Origin: Vreelandella lionensis
GTDB taxonomy: Bacteria; Pseudomonadota; Gammaproteobacteria; Pseudomonadales; Halomonadaceae
DNA length: 64,000 bases
Direction of reading: 5' to 3'
Assembly (NCBI RefSeq): GCF_002087295.1
Contig: NZ_MWVI01000019.1
Coordinates: 46,011 to 110,010 of the forward strand
Of this stretch, positions 20,475 through 31,372 are shown in pieces. The notes under the pieces are model-generated. The model did no database searches and was not told where the DNA came from. It saw only the letters and a list, made by a program, of their open reading frames with translations. Each line of letters begins with the position of its first letter. Positions within the stretch are counted from its first letter, which is position 1. Position numbers and translations under genes: made by a program.

Positions 20475-23074
20475 TTAATACGCTTCGAAAAGATATTCAA
20501 TGGGCGTGGGCCGCCCAAATAGATAGCCCTGATAGCGGTAGCAGCCGTGGCCTTTCAACCAGTCGAGCTGCTCTTTTTTCTCAACGCCTTCCGCCACCAC
20601 GTTCAACCCCAAGCTGACCGCAAGTAGAATCGTAGTATCAACAATCGCTGCGTCGGTTTTATCAGTAAGCAGTTCGCGGATAAAGGATTGGTCTATTTTC
20701 AGCTCATCCAGCGGCAGGCGTTTGAAGTAGCTAAGCGATGAGTAGCCAGTGCCAAAATCATCGAGCGCAAAGCGGACCCCCTCAGCCGCAGCTTCAGCAT
20801 GGTATTACGCACCCGGGTTGGTTCACGCATAAGCAGGCTTTCGGTTACTTCCAATACCAAGCGGCCGGGTGGCGCTTGCGTTTGGGCCAATAGCCCTTCC
20901 ACGTCGCGGACAAATTCCGGCTGCTGAAACTGCACCGAACTAACGTTCACGGAGATCGTCAGCGCCGCATATGAAGGTTGGTTGGCCCATTTAGCCAGCT
21001 GCTCGCAGGCACACTGCAACACCCAGTGGCCGATAGGTACAATCAGCCCGTTCTCTTCGGCCAGGGGGATAAACGTTGCCGGAGAAACCCAGCCCCGCTG
21101 AGGGTGATACCAGCGCAGCAACGCCTCTACACCAGTAGTAACGCCCTGATGGTCGACCTGAACCTGATAGTGCAACGCAAGCTCATTACGAGCCAGTGCC
21201 TGGTGCAAATCGCCCTCTAGGCTAGCTCTTTCTAACACGCTGGTTTGCATCTCCACATTAAAAAAGCACAGCGTATTGCCACCAGACGCTTTTGCTTGCT
21301 GTAGCGCCATATCTGCCTGCTGCAGCACACTGTTCACGCCATGGTCTGCACTGTTAAATAGCGTGATACCGATACTGGCGCTAATGGGCAGCGCGCGATC
21401 ATTGCGCAGCTGGGCAACCGTTTCCAGCAGTTGTCGCGCTAGCTTCTCAGTATTGGCTGCTGCTTCACTCTGCTGCTCACCCAGGCCATTCAGCAGTACC
21501 ACAAACTCATCGCTACTAAAACGCGCCAGCGTAGCATCGTCGGTAAGCCGTTGCTGCAGCTTCTGCGCTACGTTAATTAGCAGTTGATCACCACTTTCAT
21601 GGCCCTGAATATCATTCACCAAGCGGAAGTTATCCAGGTCCGCAATCAAAATTGCGCTATATCCGCATGGCCCTCCGGCGGGATCAGTCACCTCGGCAAG
21701 CGACTCCAGTAATAGGCGGCGATTGGGCAGCCCTGTCAGCGCATCGTAGAACACCAGATGGTGAGTCCGCGACTGCATCTCCAGGTATTCCGTTAGCTCG
21801 GTGGAAATTCCGCAGAGGCAAGGCGCCTCCCCTGGAGCCACTTCCAGTGGCATTTTAATCGATAGAAACGTGCGAACTCGCTCATTTCCCTGCAACACGT
21901 TGTGCTCTTCGACGGTGATTTTTTTACCTGAGGCCAGCACTTGACGATCAACTTCGGCCATTTCTGCCGCACTAGCAGTGTCAAAGAACTCATAATCACC
22001 CTTGCCGATAATTTGCTCAGCTGGGTAATTAAATAGGTTACTGATTTGGCGATTGACGTAGCGGTATTTTAGCGAGGGTGTTTTGATATAAATATAGGCG
22101 TCAACACTGTCCAAAATAGTAGTTAGCAGCGTTTCATTCGTGGTTAATCTCGCTCGACTGATGGTCATCCGCCGCTTAAGCAACACATTACCGCCTAGTG
22201 CAGAAGCCAGCACCAGTAACAACAGCGCTATGCCCCACCATAGCCATGCCGGGGCCAGTGAATCGGACGAAATATTTGAGCGCCATGCACGGAGCGTCTC
22301 GTAATAGACCGAATTCATATCGTCCTTCCACCCAAGCAGAACCACATCAATACGCTCAAGTACATCAGCAGAAAGCGTCGGGGAAGCCGCATAAAACAGC
22401 CGAGTGGGTTGGAATATAATGGGCGTTTCATGCAGGCCGTAATCATGCGCCCGCCAGTCGCCAAAGAGGTGATTTGATGCCACTAAATCCGCATCGCCAC
22501 TCGCTACTGCCTGGAAACCAGCCGCAAAGCTGTCGACCTTCAGCCATGTCACATCAATAGCAAAACGCTCAATAACCGCTGCTAAATAGCTTTGCTGAAT
22601 AGAACCATCGACGATCGCAACACGACGCTGCTCAAGGTCAAGAATAGCCTCTACTCGGCTATCGCTAGACTGATAAAGCTGTGACCAGCTATGCATGACC
22701 GGTTCACTATGGAAAGCAAAGCGCTGGGCCCGCTCTTCGCTCCAAGCCACGTCGGGTAACAGGTCAATGTCGCCCTGCTCTAATAACGTTAAACACTGCT
22801 GAAAGTCACAGGCACGGCTTTCAAGCTGCCACTGTTCTTGATGGGCTATCGCTGCCAAAAGCTCTCCCAACACCCCCCTTAACTGCCCTTGCTCATCAGC
22901 AAATAGTTTAGGAGGATTATGATAGACTCCAACCCGCAGCGTCTCGTTAGCCAGCGCTGCACTACTCCAACTACCTAGCGTAAACAACGCAATTAACACT
23001 CCGTAGCGTTTTACACACCCGATAGGGAGATTACCTAGCGCCCGGTTTGGCGCAAACATTCCCTTGAGCACCAT
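20475..23074 (-). CDS. SBP3-PAS-GGDEF-EAL c-di-GMP enzyme, one frameshift
   Basis: Large sensory protein of about 865 residues. A periplasmic solute-binding domain of SBP_bac_3 type (~40-270, [20 protein letters not shown]) is followed by a membrane segment ([17 protein letters not shown]), a PAS domain, a GGDEF domain whose motif is degenerate (SSDEF), and an EAL domain with EALLRW, LEVTES, LDDFGTG and KIDQSFI. Likely a phosphodiesterase controlled by a periplasmic ligand. One base is gained or lost near 20,800; the distal frame ends ...[17 protein letters not shown] with a stop at 20475. Confidence 0.85.
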
Positions 23075-23082
23075 AGCAGCGT

Positions 23083-23755
23083 TTACTCACCTGGCATGGT
23101 TAGCGGGCCAGCACGCTCCACAACGCGCTGCCAATCAGGATCACTTTCTATACGTTCAATAAAGGCAGCAATAGCAGGGTAAGCCGCTAACGACCGAGTG
23201 GCCGCCACCGCCTGCAGGGGAAAGCTCATTTGGATACCCGCACCGCTAGGCCAATCACCTGCAAAGTTAACCGTGTTCAGATAGATGCGTTTCAATGAGG
23301 CTAAGATGCTGTTTCAGTTGAGGCTGAATAAAACGTTGCTGTACCGTTGAACTAATGCCTTTGGCAATTGGCTTAATTAGCCACGGTGACTGCTTAGGAA
23401 TTTGGCTAAAGACGAGTCCCATCACTAACAGTGGCATTAATGAGCCTTCCGCATAATGCAGCCAGTAACGGTAGTTCACCCACTCTTTACCCGCATCGGT
23501 AGCAGGCTGTAGCCGTCCTTCACCGTAGCGATTCACTAAATAATCAATAATTGCCCCGGACTCTGCCACCGTTAGATCACCATCTGTAATAACTGGTGAC
23601 TTACCAAGCGGATGCACCTTTTTTAACGCGTCTGGCGCTTGCTGGGTTTTAGGGTCCCGCTGATAAACCTCAATTTCATAATCAACGTTCAGCGCTTCTC
23701 AAAGCCATAAAATACGATGAGAGCGAGATTTTTCTAGATGGTGGACGCGAATCAT
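23083..23755 (-). CDS. Glutathione S-transferase, in-frame stop plus one frameshift
   Basis: Thioredoxin-fold GST. The N terminus MIRVHHLEKSRSHRILWL is followed by TGA at 23699-23701, where related proteins have Leu (ILWLLEALN). The rest has HPLGKSPVITDGDLTVAESGAIIDYL (the glutathione-site block) and an all-helical C-terminal domain ending DPDWQRVVERAGPLTMPGE. A second break is one extra A near 23,283 (EHGYFAGDWPSG restored). Length after repair, about 223 residues, is normal. Two lesions in one small gene make genuine decay possible, but the local indel rate makes error at least as likely. Confidence 0.75.
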
Positions 23756-23993
23756 AACTACTCCATGAGGCGACTTGGTACACCAGCACTAGGCCAGTGT
23801 CAGTTATCCATTGACTGCAAGCTTTTCCAGCTTAGCACTATTGCAGCGTTGAACCTCATGGAGAAAGCGACGACCTGCTTATATTACGGCAAGCACATAT
23901 CATGACATCGTCATTACTTCTCATGATATGCGCTTAAGCTGCTGTTTTAGAAAGGGATTAATAACTTATAAGGAGGCTGAACAATACAAACAC
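23756..23993. other. Spacer with a 10-bp inverted repeat
   Basis: No gene found. CATATCATGA (23896-23905) and TCATGATATG (23921-23930) are perfect inverted arms 15 bp apart. A good AAGGAGG ribosome site at about 23,970 on the plus strand is not followed by a usable start codon. Confidence 0.4.
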
Positions 23994-24572
23994 TCACGTT
24001 CTATGCTGCTGTCGAAAGCGGGCAAAAAGATCCATGGGCGACCACTTTCCTTGTAACCACGGCGCTAGTAAACGTGTTGAAAGCGGGATAAACACAAACA
24101 CCATGACGGGAGTCAGCATCATGGTACTCACCAGCACCCGCGGAATGAGCGGCCACTCGGCTAACACACTGCCAAACGTCCACTGAAACAGTAGTGAAAT
24201 GGGGAAAAACGCCAGCCAGACGGGTACGGCTTGCTGCCAGCGTGGCGGGGTAGCTCCAGGGCTTACCTTAAACCACGCATCCAAGCCTGTTGCCCGGTGC
24301 TCATGGGGCGCATCGTAAAGGCCTTTACCCCGCTCAAGCCAAGCATGGCGAGAGGCCCAATGCTCCCAAGCAGAAAGGGTTTCCTGGCTGTCAAAGCGAA
24401 AAATGATCTGATACTCATCATCTTCTTTAGGGGGCGCCAATACACCGGACCCCAAGTAGCCAGGAAAGTCAGCCGCGAGTTCACGACCTGCATTTAGCCA
24501 ACGGTTAAAATCTTGGTAGCGACTATTCGCGACGCGACGAGCCACCATCAATGTGACAGGTGAGGCAGACAT
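23994..24572 (-). CDS. Antibiotic biosynthesis monooxygenase-domain membrane protein
   Basis: Residues ~1-95 form an ABM (ferredoxin-like dimeric) domain: SPVTLMVARRVANSRYQDFNRWL, FPGYLGSGVLAPP, YQIIFRFDSQETLSAW. The C-terminal part has two or three hydrophobic segments (VPVWLAFFPISLLFQWTF, VLVSTMMLTPVMVFVFIPL). The reaction is unknown; this fused layout is common in bacteria and not tied to any antibiotic. Start at 24572 has an AGGAG site. Confidence 0.75.
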   Translation of the reverse strand: MSASPVTLMVARRVANSRYQDFNRWLNAGRELAADFPGYLGSGVLAPPKEDDEYQIIFRFDSQETLSAWEHWASRHAWLERGKGLYDAPHEHRATGLDAWFKVSPGATPPRWQQAVPVWLAFFPISLLFQWTFGSVLAEWPLIPRVLVSTMMLTPVMVFVFIPLSTRLLAPWLQGKWSPMDLFARFRQQHRT

Positions 24573-24688
24573 GGGTAATCTCCTAATGTGTAAGCAGCTG
24601 CTGCCGGGTAGGCGAGCTGCAAGCATTCAGGCGGGTAGTCCTGAAGCACGTGCCACATTATACAGACAATATTAATGCCATGCATGCA

Positions 24689-25072
24689 TCACCGGCGCGG
24701 GATTGGATGACGCTGCTCGCCACGCTGAAACGCTCGAACATGCTGATAAATATAAATGGCACTTTGAATGGCATCGGCCTCTAACGCATCTGGCTCAATC
24801 ACCGGGCCATCCACACCGCCATTTTTTCGCATTATTTCATCAACATCGGCGCGATAGCGATCCAGCAAATGCTTAATATTCATGCGGATTCGGTGTAGTT
24901 CTAAATTAAATGCTTGGCGCTGTTCGGTGCGCTTAAAGACATCAAGAGGGTTTTCTGCTGACTCAATCAAGCTATCTAAGGTGTTGCACACTAAACGCTC
25001 GGCGGTGTTTAAATTAGGTATGACGGAGTAAACAAGCTCATTCAGCGTCATTTTTGCATTATATTGGGGCAT
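24689..25072 (-). CDS. Hypothetical protein
   Basis: A 127-residue soluble, mostly helical protein that I do not recognise (MTLNELVYSVIPNLNTAERLVC ... HRIRMNIKHLLDRYRADVDEIMRKNGG). No signal peptide, membrane segment or metal motif is seen. It follows the DUF2835 gene with an 8-bp gap on the same strand, so the two are probably one operon. Confidence 0.55.
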   Translation of the reverse strand: MPQYNAKMTLNELVYSVIPNLNTAERLVCNTLDSLIESAENPLDVFKRTEQRQAFNLELHRIRMNIKHLLDRYRADVDEIMRKNGGVDGPVIEPDALEADAIQSAIYIYQHVRAFQRGEQRHPIPRR

Positions 25073-25080
25073 AAGCAGGC

Positions 25081-25308
25081 TCAGCGGCGATTAAGTGGAA
25101 CAATATCGTGAAAACGGCCTTGCTCGGTAAACGTTAACCGAAAAATACCATGAACCCCCTCCTCCCCCACCACGCGTCTAAGCGCTTGAGCAGGGAAAAC
25201 AACCCAGCGACCATCTACACTTCGTGTACGCACATTGTCGTACTGCCCTTCATAGTGGGCAATGCATTCGTTGACTCTTAGATGAATAATGACGTCTATT
25301 GAGAGCAT
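25081..25308 (-). CDS. DUF2835 family protein
   Basis: A 75-residue protein resembling DUF2835 (short PilZ-sized proteins with CxxxYxGxxxxVxxRSxDGRxxxxPA, then GIHGxFRLxF). Here the block reads CIAHYEGQYDNVRTRSVDGRWVVFPAQ and GVHGIFRLTF. Function unknown. I use the ATG at 25308 rather than the TTG at 25320. Confidence 0.7.
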   Translation of the reverse strand: MLSIDVIIHLRVNECIAHYEGQYDNVRTRSVDGRWVVFPAQALRRVVGEEGVHGIFRLTFTEQGRFHDIVPLNRR

Positions 25309-25380
25309 AACGTTGCGCAATTCGGCTGGCTCGCAGATACTCTATGCTAACTGAGATGGCCTAACCATCGGTAATCGCTT

Positions 25381-26007
25381 ATGGATATTTCTGCTTTAAA
25401 TGCGTTTTCCGGCTCCACTGCGACTTGGTCGGCTTCCAACCTGCCTACTCCGCGGGTAGAGCGGAACGAGGCTGGCAGTCAACGCTCAAAGGCCGACGGC
25501 CCGCTTTCCAACGCTGAGCCAAGCAAAGAGACAGACGAGCGTACAGAGAGTAGCGAAAAGACGGCGGGCCCTACTCGCCCTGATGGCACTCCGTTAGCCC
25601 CGGAAGAGATTCAGCAACTTGAGCAGTTAAAGCAGACAGATCGAGAAGTGCGCCAGCATGAAATGGCTCATCAAACAGCAGGCGGGCCCTACACAGGCGG
25701 TGCTTCTTACGATTATGAGGTCGGTCCAGACGGCAAACGCTATGCAGTAGCCGGTGAGGTGCCGATTGATTACGGTCCGGTTCCTGGCGATCCACAAGCT
25801 ACAGTCGAAAAGATGCAGACAGTGATTGGAGCCGCCATGGCACCAGCTGATCCATCGCCAAAGGATCTGCAAGTTGCCGCTCAAGCATGGCAGTACTTAC
25901 TCGAAGCAAAGCTAGAGGCCGCACAAAAACAGAGCGAGATGAACCAAGCGCGTGGCGAGCATGATAGTGAGCCTGCCAATGACGAGCCGCCCGAGCAGGC
26001 GGCTTAA
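25381..26007 (+). CDS. SprA-related putative metalloprotease
   Basis: A 208-residue protein of the SprA-related (CJM1_0395) family. The HEMAH motif (~residues 99-103) fits an HExxH zinc site and is followed by the family block AGGPYTGGASYDYEVGPDGKRYAVAGEVPIDYGPVPGDPQAT. The N-terminal 80 residues are low complexity and the C terminus is a helical Gln/Ala-rich tail. No signal peptide is seen. Proteolytic activity is predicted from the motif only. Confidence 0.78.
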   Translation: MDISALNAFSGSTATWSASNLPTPRVERNEAGSQRSKADGPLSNAEPSKETDERTESSEKTAGPTRPDGTPLAPEEIQQLEQLKQTDREVRQHEMAHQTAGGPYTGGASYDYEVGPDGKRYAVAGEVPIDYGPVPGDPQATVEKMQTVIGAAMAPADPSPKDLQVAAQAWQYLLEAKLEAAQKQSEMNQARGEHDSEPANDEPPEQAA

Positions 26008-26027
26008 ACGCTAAATCATTTGAGCAA

Positions 26028-27826
26028 CTATAGCGTGGCTAACGCTCGCCACTCATGACGCTGGGTCCAATGTGTTAGCCACTCTGATACGGCTTCGGGT
26101 GGCATTGGCCGAGCAATACCATACCCTTGGACTAACTTACATCCCAGTGCCATTAGCGCCTTGGCATGCTCAAGCGTCTCTACGCCTTCGGCCAGCATTG
26201 GGCGTTTAAATCGATTCGCCATATAAATAACGCTTTCGACAATTGCCATGTCATCCTGGTCGCTCAGCATATCGCGCACAAAGCTTTGATCAATTTTAAT
26301 TAGATTTAACAGGCAGTTGGCGTAAATGAGTTAACGACGAAAACCCAGTACCAAAATCATCAATGGCAAAACTGACCCCTAGCGCTTGGCAACTAGCCAT
26401 ATTTTTTAGCGCAGCTTTCACATCATGCATTGCCGCACTTTCCAATACTTCCAGCTTTAACAGAGAAGGCGACACCGTGGGGTAGCGGGCAAGCAGCTCT
26501 GCTAAGCGTTGGCTAAAGTTGCTCACCAAAAGGTGCGTAGGGCTGATATTGACGTTAATCGGTATTTCAATACCGTCATTTTTCCACTGAGTCAGCTGTT
26601 GTAGCGCATGCTCTAACACCCACTCGCCTAGATCCACTTCCAGCGGGGTGGCATCTATAGTTGACAAAAACTGCCCAGGAGATAACAGCCCACGTTCGGG
26701 ATGTTGCCAGCGAATTAATGCCTCAACACCCACAACCTGGCCGCTGCGCATATCTACCTGCGGCTGATAGAAAAGTCGTAGTTCGCCATGCTTTAGTGCA
26801 TCCATAAAGCGCTGACGCTGCTCATGGCGTACCTGAAGCAGAAGGTCATGGGTAGGATCAAAAAGGTGGAAGGTATCCCGGCCGCGCTGCTTGGCGCGAT
26901 ACATAGCTTGGTTGGCATGGCGCAAAAGCACATCGCCTTGAGCATGATCGCTTGGGTAGGAAGTAACGCCTAAACTGGCAGTCAGGTAAATTGCCTGGCC
27001 TTCAACGATTAGCGGTTGGCGAATGGAGGCCAACAGCTTTTCAAAAAACGATTCCTCAACACCATGGTGAAGCAACAGCACAAACTCATCACCGCCGATA
27101 CGAGCAAGTACATCATCACCAAACAGTAGATGGCTGATGCGTTGTGCAAATGCCGATAACAAAGCATCACCTACCTGAGGGCCAAGACGGGCATTAATGG
27201 CGTGAAAGTGATCAATATCCAGAGAACAAATCGCCAGCGGCAGTTGTCGACTTTCTGCGTGCTGGATGGACTCTTGAATGAGCTGGGTCAGCAGCTGCAG
27301 GTTTGGCAACCCTGTTAATGCATCAAAATAGACTTCACGATTCAAGTGGCGGGCGTGGGAAGGAAGCAGAAAGATCTGCCAGCAAAATCACATGATGATC
27401 AATTCGGCCCTGCTCATTACGAACCCGGTTTATCGACATCATACCGGGGTAAAACTGTCCGTCGTGGCTACGATAACTAATCTGGCTTTTACTGCGGTCA
27501 CGCAGTTGAAGCTCCTCGCGCATCAAACGCGTGGTGCGGCTATCGTCGAATGGCAAAATGCTGAATGCTTCCGGCGACCGGCCTCGAATTTCACTCAGCG
27601 ACAACCCCGTTAATTCGCAGAAGGCTGGATTAGCATCCACCACAAGATTATCAGCATCGGTAATGATGATGGCCTCATTAGCGTAACGAAATGCCGATTC
27701 AGCAGGCGCTAAAAGCGTACTAGAATCGGTCACTGACATTGTGGCGGCGCTAAACGGCAAAGATGCTGCTTGGGCAGCGGGGTGAGGCAAAGACTGCTCC
27801 TTCGAGTCGTTCAAGGGCGGGCGCAT
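26028..27826 (-). CDS. PAS-GGDEF-EAL protein, two frameshifts
   Basis: Cytoplasmic c-di-GMP enzyme of about 597 residues. A PAS domain (~45-150, YANEAIIITDADNLVVDANPAF) is followed by a GGDEF domain with an intact motif (ARIGGDEFVLLL) and an EAL domain with intact EALIRW, INVNISP, LEVLES and IDDFGTGFSS. Breaks lie near 27,345 (PAS to GGDEF) and 26,305 (before KIDQSFV). Both catalytic domains look competent, so direction must depend on regulation. Convergent with the SprA-like gene, 20 bp apart. Confidence 0.85.
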
Positions 27827-27977
27827 ACGTCTCTGCTCTCCTCGTATAAACTGGTTAAATTTAATGACTTTCGATTATATTAACACCGTCTTGCTACATA
27901 TGTTTTAGATTAAATAGCGTTAAATCAACGTGCTACTTTAGCCTCAGCAGACATAAGCCAACGCCCCTCTCCCCCAC

Positions 27978-28004
27978 AAAAAGGGAACACAGGGTTCCCT
28001 TTTT
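27978..28004. terminator. Terminator after the chemoreceptor gene
   Basis: AAAAAGGGAAC and GTTCCCTTTTT flank a 5-nt loop, giving a symmetrical terminator 20 bp beyond the chemoreceptor stop. Confidence 0.75.
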
Positions 28005-28023
28005 CGCGTTTTACTTAGCGCCA

Positions 28024-29960
28024 TTAACTGTAGGCAAGCTGCTGACTATGGCGTGGCGATATTTCTGCAACGCGGAAACGGCTAACCAGCGTGGTCATTT
28101 CTTCAGCCTGGTCATCTAGCGAGCGGCTTGCCGTGGCGACTTGCTCAACCAAAGAAGCATTCTGCTGGGTAACATCTTCAAGCTGTGCCATCGCATGGCT
28201 AATCTGCTCAACTCCCGCTGACTGTTCATGGCTAGCTGTCGCAATCTCATCTACCAGTGCCGCCACCTGCTGCACACGCGCAGCAATTTTTTCCAGTGTG
28301 TCACTTGTCGTGGCAACTAACGCTTCACCTTCGTTAATACGCGCTACGTTATTGTTGACCAAGTGGCGGATCTGACTAGCCTCTTCGGCACTGCGGCTTG
28401 CCAACTTACGTACCTCATCAGCTCCTACTTCAAACCCTCGCCCATGCTCGCCCGCACGCGCCGCTTCTACCGATGCGTTCACAGGTTAGTTTGAAAGGCA
28501 ATATTATCGATGGCCGTTACGATGGTTGTCACTTGCTCATTCGCCTGATGAATGTGCTGCATTGCCTGCCGGGCCTGCATCGCCACCTCAGTAGCTTCTT
28601 GTGCCTGGTTAGCAACGCCACCAGTCATACGCTGAGCTTGATGCGCGTTATCCGCATTTTGCCGCACGGTGGCGGTCATCTGCTCCATACTGGAAGCTGT
28701 CTGCACGAGTGACGCTGACTGCTCCTCAGTGCGCTGAGCAAGATCTTGGTTACCCTGAGCAATTTCATTGCTGGCAAGCGCTACCGACTGTGCATTGCGC
28801 TTCATTTCAGCAATCAACTGTTCTGTTTGCGCTGACGCATCGTTTACCGCTTGATAAAGCCTAGAAAGCTCATCACTACCGGGCACCGGCAGGCGCTGCG
28901 TCAAGTCATCGCCGCGTTCCGCAATGCTTACCAACGCTCGCTGAAGCGGTCGCGTCATGGTGCGAACAATGAGTATTGCCATGCCAATGGCAATCACAGT
29001 AGCCACTACAGCAATCGCTAAGTACCACCATAGATCTCGCTGTGCTTGGCGCTTAAGCTCATCAGTAGCGCTTACGATAGTTGCAGAAACACTATCCTCA
29101 AGCGCCTTTAAGCGGCCAATTTTCACTGTTTGCCAATCGAACCACTCTTCTGGGTTTACCCCGAAGCCTGCCGTTTGCTGAATCGCTAGTGCGCGCCGCT
29201 CCAGCACGCGCTCAACCTCCGGGCCACTCAAAGCTGTCTCCAGTGCCTCACGGTTAGCAGCACCAGATAAGACACGAAAAGTTTCTAGAAATGCACGTTC
29301 CTCACCTATTAATGACAAGAGACGCTGCAGGGTCGCTTCAGGCATCGCATCGGCAGCAAATACATTTGAAAGAAGCGCACGCTCAATACCTGCCAAATCT
29401 TTTGCCTCTAACAAATTATAATAGGCTGCCAGTTGACGGGTAATCGCGCCCTCTCCCGTTAGGTGGGCAAGCTCGCCAACGAGTACCATCAGCAAGCTAT
29501 TAAGCCCTGTATAGTGGCCTAGCGCTTCCGGTGTTGCCACACTAAGCAGGTCTACCTGGTCACGCAGCGACTGGTTTTGCTGCCATTGTTGCTCAACCGC
29601 AGCCAACTGCGAGCTGATCGTGGAGGTCAGCAGCGTTGCATCAAGTTGATCACGCTGTTGGAAAAAAGCTTCCGCAGCAGCATCCATATCTGAACGCTGC
29701 TGGCGCACCGATCTCCGAACACCTTCCCCTGGCTGCCTAAAAAGCCAGCCGTCATGCCGCGCTCCCGCTGCACTTGATGTACCCAGCCCCCTGCCTGTTG
29801 AGCCAGTGCAGTTAGTGCTTGCATACGTGACAGCTCGTTAACCACTGCCTGCCGGGCAATGGCACCACTGGGCAGCAAACCATCCCAGCGCTATCAAAGG
29901 CAGCACCAATACTAGGGCAAACTTAAACCGCATCGGTAAGCGGTGGAGAATCTCTTTCAT
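28024..29960 (-). CDS. Methyl-accepting chemotaxis protein with NIT sensor domain, three frameshifts
   Basis: Chemoreceptor of about 645 residues. Signal anchor [20 protein letters not shown], a periplasmic NIT-type domain ([24 protein letters not shown]), a second membrane segment ([22 protein letters not shown]), HAMP, then the signalling domain with the hairpin tip [20 protein letters not shown] domains in characterised proteins bind nitrate or nitrite, so that is the best ligand guess. Breaks lie near 29,878, 29,705 and 28,485. The tip reads [13 protein letters not shown] where [13 protein letters not shown] is usual, perhaps further base errors. No cheA/W genes are nearby. Confidence 0.85.
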
Positions 29961-30156
29961 CGCGTTGCTTAGCCTCAATTTACATCGTTCAGGGAGGTAA
30001 GCGGCGTACTCGTTTTTTTATTGGCCTATATAGACTCTTTATTTACCAAGTTTGCCGCATTTTGCCGGGCAATTAAATGCGATTAGCTGACAAAACAGTC
30101 CGAGTGTATAGCGATAAGAAAAATATACCTTGACCTGTATCACCCTGGCAGCTCAC

Positions 30157-30635
30157 TTAAGGGGCTGGACCTGCCGCCCCTAAAAAGCGCTGCTGCCAAT
30201 AGGCAACATCCAGCGGTACGCTAACCACCGCTCGGCCACTGCCTGGGGCGTGAATCATCTGGCGGTTACCGCCGTAGATGCCAACGTGCGTGGCTTTGTT
30301 GCCGTCGCCAAAAAACAGCAGATCTCCAGGGCGCGGGGCGTCTACTTGGGGAAGCGCACGGAACTGACCATCGGCGGTGCGTGGCACGCGGATACCCGCC
30401 GCACGGTAGGTCATTTCAACTAAGCCTGAGCAGTCCAGGCCATCAGGAGAGTTGCCGCCAAAGCGGTAGGGAGTACCAATCGCCTGCTGCGCATGGGAGA
30501 GAATTAACGCGCGCTCCATCGAGATGCCTGCTTGCGGGCTGGGCGCGGGGGTCATGGCGACCTCTTTACTGGCACTCCTGCTAATAGCAGCAGAGCGAAG
30601 AGCGTCAACAGCGGAGAGAGGCGGGTTAACGGCAT
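30157..30635 (-). CDS. NlpC/P60 family cell-wall hydrolase, one frameshift
   Basis: Secreted gamma-glutamyl/peptidoglycan endopeptidase. The Cys catalytic site is GLDCSGLVEMTYRAAG, with His in ATHVGIYGGNRQMIHAPGSG as the second residue. Translation from the ATG at 30635 (GGAG site) gives a signal sequence MPLTRLSPLLTLFALLLLAG, which runs into the P60 frame after a one-base repair near 30,580. It may be a lipoprotein, but the lipobox Cys is not readable at the break. Confidence 0.82.
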
Positions 30636-30717
30636 GAAAAAGCTCCAAGACAACCTAGGCATAGTGCCTCTTATCATGGCCTAAAGCGCCGTTCACCCGC
30701 TACTCCATCACTCGCCG

Positions 30718-31347
30718 TTAACGGCCTATCCACTCGATAAACGTGCTCTCGCCTAGCGCATGGCGCTCGTGGCGCAGGCGGCTCATCGCCGCATAGGGTA
30801 AATCCATCACTAAGCCATTACTGAGCGGCTGTTCCAGCACTTGGCGCAGCAGCGCATTGCATACGAACAGATGGGCCACCACCAGCACATGATGACCGGG
30901 AGGATTCGCCAGCAGCCGCCGCCACACTTCGCTAACGCGGGCATCCAGCTCGGCGAGGGTTTCACCACGGGGCGGTGCGGCGCGGGCGGGGTCGTACCAG
31001 AAGGCGCTCATTTGCTCAGTGCCTTCCTGCGCGTATACCTGCGCATAGGTTTTCCCCTCCCACTCGCCCAGGTGCAGCTCGGCTAGGTCGTCGTCCACCT
31101 GCACCGGCAGGTCGAACTCCTCCCCTAACCAAAGCGCGAACTCACGGCAGCGGGCCAGCGGCGAGCTAACGATGGCATCATAGGGTGGCCGTCCATCCAC
31201 CGTATGGCGCATCACTGCGTCGGTCACCTGCTGCCAGCCCGAATCACTAAGCGGATGGTCGGTACTGCCCCGTAGCATTCGCCCACCCTGCGGTTCACCG
31301 TGGCGCATCAGGTCAATCGTTGTGATCTCGGCATTGGCAAAGCGCAT
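30718..31347 (-). CDS. Histidine phosphatase family protein
   Basis: A 209-residue phosphohistidine phosphatase/mutase fold protein. LMRHGEPQ carries the nucleophilic His, with SSPLARCREFA, LHLGEWEGKTYAQV and VVAHLFVCNALLRQ as the remaining blocks (His in the last). It is the last gene after phnE2 (25 bp gap), so it is probably in the Pho-controlled operon, perhaps releasing phosphate from an imported or intermediate ester. An alpha-ribazole phosphatase (CobC-like) role cannot be excluded. AAGGGG favours the ATG at 31347. Confidence 0.8.
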   Translation of the reverse strand: MRFANAEITTIDLMRHGEPQGGRMLRGSTDHPLSDSGWQQVTDAVMRHTVDGRPPYDAIVSSPLARCREFALWLGEEFDLPVQVDDDLAELHLGEWEGKTYAQVYAQEGTEQMSAFWYDPARAAPPRGETLAELDARVSEVWRRLLANPPGHHVLVVAHLFVCNALLRQVLEQPLSNGLVMDLPYAAMSRLRHERHALGESTFIEWIGR

Positions 31348-31372
31348 AGCGGTTATCCCCTTCACGGACAGG

